Assembly: GCA_022360055.1 (NCBI GenBank)
Contig: JAKSDO010000036.1
Location: forward strand, 57,247-121,246
Direction: 5' to 3'
DNA length: 64,000 nucleotides
Source: Cytophagales bacterium
GTDB taxonomy: Bacteria > Bacteroidota > Bacteroidia > Cytophagales > Cyclobacteriaceae
The notes beneath the pieces are model-generated. The model had not been told where the DNA came from. It saw only the letters and a program-made list of their open reading frames with translations, and searched no databases. Within the stretch, counting starts at the first letter, position 1; every line of letters starts with the position of its first letter. Below, piece by piece: positions 61,249 through 64,000 of this stretch. Both the position numbers and the translations under genes were made by a program.

Positions 61249-64000
61249 TCATCGGCCAATAAGTATTCTTACGGGTCCGATTAACCCCGACTCTAGCAAT
61301 TGGTCGTTCCTTTGATAAAAATTGTGGGTAACAAACGTATATCGCTTGGTGGGTCTTTTTTCACTATTTTTTAACCAGGAAGGCCAATCTCCATGTTCAG
61401 ATTGGTCATTTTCATAATTTTCATCTCCAATTAATCTATTTACCCAAAGGTTTGCCACTTCTATTTCCAGGTTATTTTTGCCTTTTTTCAAATAGGGTGT
61501 GATATTTAATAGATGATTCGTCCATACGATGCCAACTTCCCGATCATTAAGATATACCCTGGCAATATTTTTCAGTTTTCCCAAATCCAGGTAAAAATCC
61601 TGCGCCTTATCAGCCAGTTGTCGTTTGGAAATATGGAATTCTTTTTTGTAGATCGCCTTTCCTGAGTAATATTTTATGCCCGGGTAGGAGCTGCTGGTCC
61701 AATCCGATAGATTTTCAAATTCAATATTATCGGGTCCTCCCCATAAAGTATCAAACGAAACCGTCCAGGGGCCTTCTATGTTCACTGATTCTGACAGTAC
61801 CGGAAAATTTCTTGAAACCTTCGGATTCGTGGAGGAACTTATTCCAAACACGATCAGGTAGCTGGTATGTGGTCCAAATATCATCGGGATGGTAGTCGTT
61901 TTCTCGTTTTTCCGGAATGTAGGCAAGGGTCTGATGTCACCGGTGATAGGGTCCCATAATTCCGGGTTACCTTTGGTGGATCTGAAAACACAATGAGCAG
62001 AGAGGCTATCTGACGTCCGGTTGGACACAAAGTAAATATCGTAATTCTCTGAAGTTCTATGTGTATACCGCAAATCTCCGTCTGAGTCAAAATCGAGCGG
62101 GAGGTTCATACTTTTAAGAATGTCACTGGTGATGTCATAATCAGGGTACATAATGGCATCACTTTCGGGCGTTCCAATTTCGCCACCCCAAATAATTCTT
62201 CCTTTTCCTACGGTTTTAGATACGATTTGGGAAGGATTCGATGTGTTACCCCAGATCTTACTTACCAGCATCTGAATATCGTTATCGCAATTTGGATAGT
62301 TGGTCAGGGAAGGGGATCTTTCCGGTGGCAGTCCGATGACAGTAGCTCCATTGAGTAAGAGCGCATAGATTTTATTGAGAAGAGCCGGTGTCATGGAGGA
62401 CGTATAGGGTAATATCAGTGCACGGTATGTTGCACCACCGGGAAATACTATTTTATGATCTTTAACCTGTGCTGAAGTTAATTGTGACGGCGCACAACCA
62501 TCAAAATTGTAACCTTTGCGATCGGGCAAAACCGAATTTGCGGCAATTAGAGCAGATGGTGGAGCTTTGAAAACATGAGGCGAACCTTCAGGGCTTAAAT
62601 ATAAAATATCCGCTGAAGTACGGCCTTTGCTTAACATATACTGAATTCTTGAAACATAAGTGTGATAGGCACCAACCATTGGCCACCAGGTCTGGTTTCG
62701 GTTCCAGTGCACACCATACGGCCCCATTGTCATTCCTGGTTTTAACTTGTTATTTAACGACTGGTGTTGGAAGGTGTGAAACATTAGCTTATTTATTCCT
62801 TGCGCAAAGGCCCAATCTGTTTGATTTTTCATGGAACCGGGAAATTGCCTGAATCCTTCCGCTTGCGAAGTAAAAGACTCGGCCGGCAAGATAGCTTGTC
62901 CTTTTATGTGGGCTATTGAAGCTGCTTCTATCACTGAAAAGGCACTGTTGAATCCAAAACCATCACTCCAAAATTCTGCCATGATGACATCGGCAATGTT
63001 ACCTAATTCCAAATCCGCCGTCGGATTCATATCATAGGGCTCAATTGAAAGCTTTAAATCGTAACTGTGCGCGTAATCCCTGATATATTGAGCATGCCTT
63101 TCCAAAATTAACTCTTGTGATGTCTGGCGAAGATCCCATAAAAACCGTTCACTGATCTCTTCGTTGCCAACGACATGTCCGGTGTAAACCGGAAAATAAA
63201 GCAGCGGGTCGTATCCTCTGCGCTTTCTAAACTCCTCTCTGAAATTTCCGGTCCAATTCTGCGCTCCCATCTCCCAGCTATCCATGTGAAGTCGCTTCAG
63301 TCCTCCATTTTCTTCGGCTGAAGTGAATTCTAACTTTTTGAATAATTTTCCCACATAGTTATCCAAATGATTTTTAATGGCAACAGTATCGAATTTGTCC
63401 GATTCAAAACCTAAGCCAGGAACGGGCGCGGGTCTTGTAATTGCCCCATTGTTTCGAGCGCCAAATCGCATGATGGTCCATCTACGATGATCCGGAGGAC
63501 GCCAATTTAGAACACCTTCTTGATTGAGATGATCAGATAAATCTACAATTTCGTCAAACTTAATTACTGAATTATCGGTGGGTTCCTTAAAATTCCTTTT
63601 TGAGGGGATGAATTGACTTGTACCTGGTACGGAAGTATAAGGTGCCCGGTAATAAAGTGCTTTCTCGTCTATATTTTTTATATCGTCAATTTCCTTCAAA
63701 GATTTTGGGAAAGCCAAAACAGCGACGTCCTTGTAATATTCCGATCTTTTCTCTGCCAGCTTTGAGGTTAGGCTATTTTCTCCAAAATATGGTTTTTTAG
63801 CTTGTGGTACCGGAAGGCTCAAAGGAAATATGGTGGTGTGATCGACCTCCAAACTACTGGCTACGAGATGTTGCATGGACTCTTTTGTCTGTACCCATGG
63901 CCCTCCGCTGCCTGGCCACCCGGGACCGACACCCAATATCATTTCGATCCCCAGCCTCTTGCATTCATTTACCGCGTGAGCAAACAGATTTTGCCATTCC
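61249..64000 (-). CDS. GH106-type glycoside hydrolase, 5' end off window
   Basis: About 917 codons are visible and the frame is open through the right edge (in-frame codons 63943-64000 before the first internal Met at 63942 read NLFAHAVNECKRLGIEM), so the true start is outside. GH106-like pieces: GVGPGWPGSGGPWV, MDSWEMGAQNWTG, EFRKRRGYDPLLYFPV, DVIMAEFWSDGFGFN, GVHWNRNQTWWPMVGAY and a C-terminal galactose-binding-like domain (VYLNDREVGIVWTNH). It is paralogous to the downstream gene but clearly diverged, suggesting different linkages. The two are separated by a 223-bp spacer holding a coding remnant and are likely one transcript of a polysaccharide-utilisation locus. Confidence 0.85.
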   Translation of the reverse strand, partial: EWQNLFAHAVNECKRLGIEMILGVGPGWPGSGGPWVQTKESMQHLVASSLEVDHTTIFPLSLPVPQAKKPYFGENSLTSKLAEKRSEYYKDVAVLAFPKSLKEIDDIKNIDEKALYYRAPYTSVPGTSQFIPSKRNFKEPTDNSVIKFDEIVDLSDHLNQEGVLNWRPPDHRRWTIMRFGARNNGAITRPAPVPGLGFESDKFDTVAIKNHLDNYVGKLFKKLEFTSAEENGGLKRLHMDSWEMGAQNWTGNFREEFRKRRGYDPLLYFPVYTGHVVGNEEISERFLWDLRQTSQELILERHAQYIRDYAHSYDLKLSIEPYDMNPTADLELGNIADVIMAEFWSDGFGFNSAFSVIEAASIAHIKGQAILPAESFTSQAEGFRQFPGSMKNQTDWAFAQGINKLMFHTFQHQSLNNKLKPGMTMGPYGVHWNRNQTWWPMVGAYHTYVSRIQYMLSKGRTSADILYLSPEGSPHVFKAPPSALIAANSVLPDRKGYNFDGCAPSQLTSAQVKDHKIVFPGGATYRALILPYTSSMTPALLNKIYALLLNGATVIGLPPERSPSLTNYPNCDNDIQMLVSKIWGNTSNPSQIVSKTVGKGRIIWGGEIGTPESDAIMYPDYDITSDILKSMNLPLDFDSDGDLRYTHRTSENYDIYFVSNRTSDSLSAHCVFRSTKGNPELWDPITGDIRPLPTFRKNEKTTTIPMIFGPHTSYLIVFGISSSTNPKVSRNFPVLSESVNIEGPWTVSFDTLWGGPDNIEFENLSDWTSSSYPGIKYYSGKAIYKKEFHISKRQLADKAQDFYLDLGKLKNIARVYLNDREVGIVWTNHLLNITPYLKKGKNNLEIEVANLWVNRLIGDENYENDQSEHGDWPSWLKNSEKRPTKRYTFVTHNFYQRNDQLLESGLIGPVRILIGR

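Overview
The window looks like a chromosomal segment of a Bacteroidota bacterium, probably an aerobic, Cytophagales-like lineage. This rests on A-rich, Shine-Dalgarno-poor leaders, a few TTG...TAnnTTTG-type promoter candidates, many lipoproteins and SPI proteins with Bacteroidota-style signal peptides, a carboxypeptidase-regulatory-domain/TonB-plug-like giant protein, a GDSL-lipase + FadL pair, and class I-like HMG-CoA reductase (mevalonate pathway). No tRNA, rRNA, CRISPR array, complete insertion sequence or phage gene was seen. Both ends cut a gene: glycogen phosphorylase at the left and a GH106-type glycoside hydrolase at the right.

Layout. 1-10.5 kb: glycogen phosphorylase (partial), a small secreted protein, secreted MsrB, a 42-bp minisatellite, a two-domain fasciclin lipoprotein, an ABC exporter with a Fur-box-like palindrome at its start, a phosphoesterase lipoprotein, an M13 metalloprotease and a Tat-exported TIM-barrel protein. 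10.7-16.8 kb: an octahaem cytochrome fused to HEAT/TPR repeats, then a two-gene operon joining cyclic-nucleotide-binding domains to a metallo-beta-lactamase fold and to a P-loop-like domain without a visible P-loop. 16.9-25.6 kb: MacB/FtsX permease, a secreted unknown, a MazG-like pyrophosphohydrolase, an ArsA/GET3 ATPase, a GDSL lipoprotein and FadL. 25.6-38 kb is rich in lipid, isoprenoid and redox functions: GMC oxidoreductase, PlsC-type acyltransferase, HSL-type esterase, phasin-like repeat protein, UbiB kinase, DUF445, HMG-CoA reductase, EtfB/EtfA, followed by a BFN/UVR nuclease and a CNT nucleoside transporter. 39-52 kb: DUF4407 protein, pyrophosphatase, membrane AraC regulator, histidine kinase/response regulator, a 1224-residue surface chimera, DUF418 protein, MDR oxidoreductase and S41 protease. 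52.3-55.2 kb: molybdenum-cofactor genes (MobA with a degenerate MobB-like N-terminus, MoaC, MoeA). 55.3-64 kb: a beta-CASP metallo-hydrolase, four tiny genes, and two GH106-type hydrolases suggesting rhamnose-glycan degradation.

The most unusual items are: (i) the small-gene island at 56.8-57.9 kb, with two tandem paralogues and a convergent two-gene micro-operon; (ii) a frameshifted relic of one of those small ORFs directly in front of fadL more than 32 kb away, probably forming its mRNA leader; (iii) the cyclic-nucleotide/MBL operon at 13.1-16.8 kb; (iv) a factor-independent terminator-like hairpin in front of the araC-type gene with no gene upstream on that strand; (v) an orphan coding remnant between the two GH106 genes. 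Functional names are family-level readings by eye; no database search was possible.
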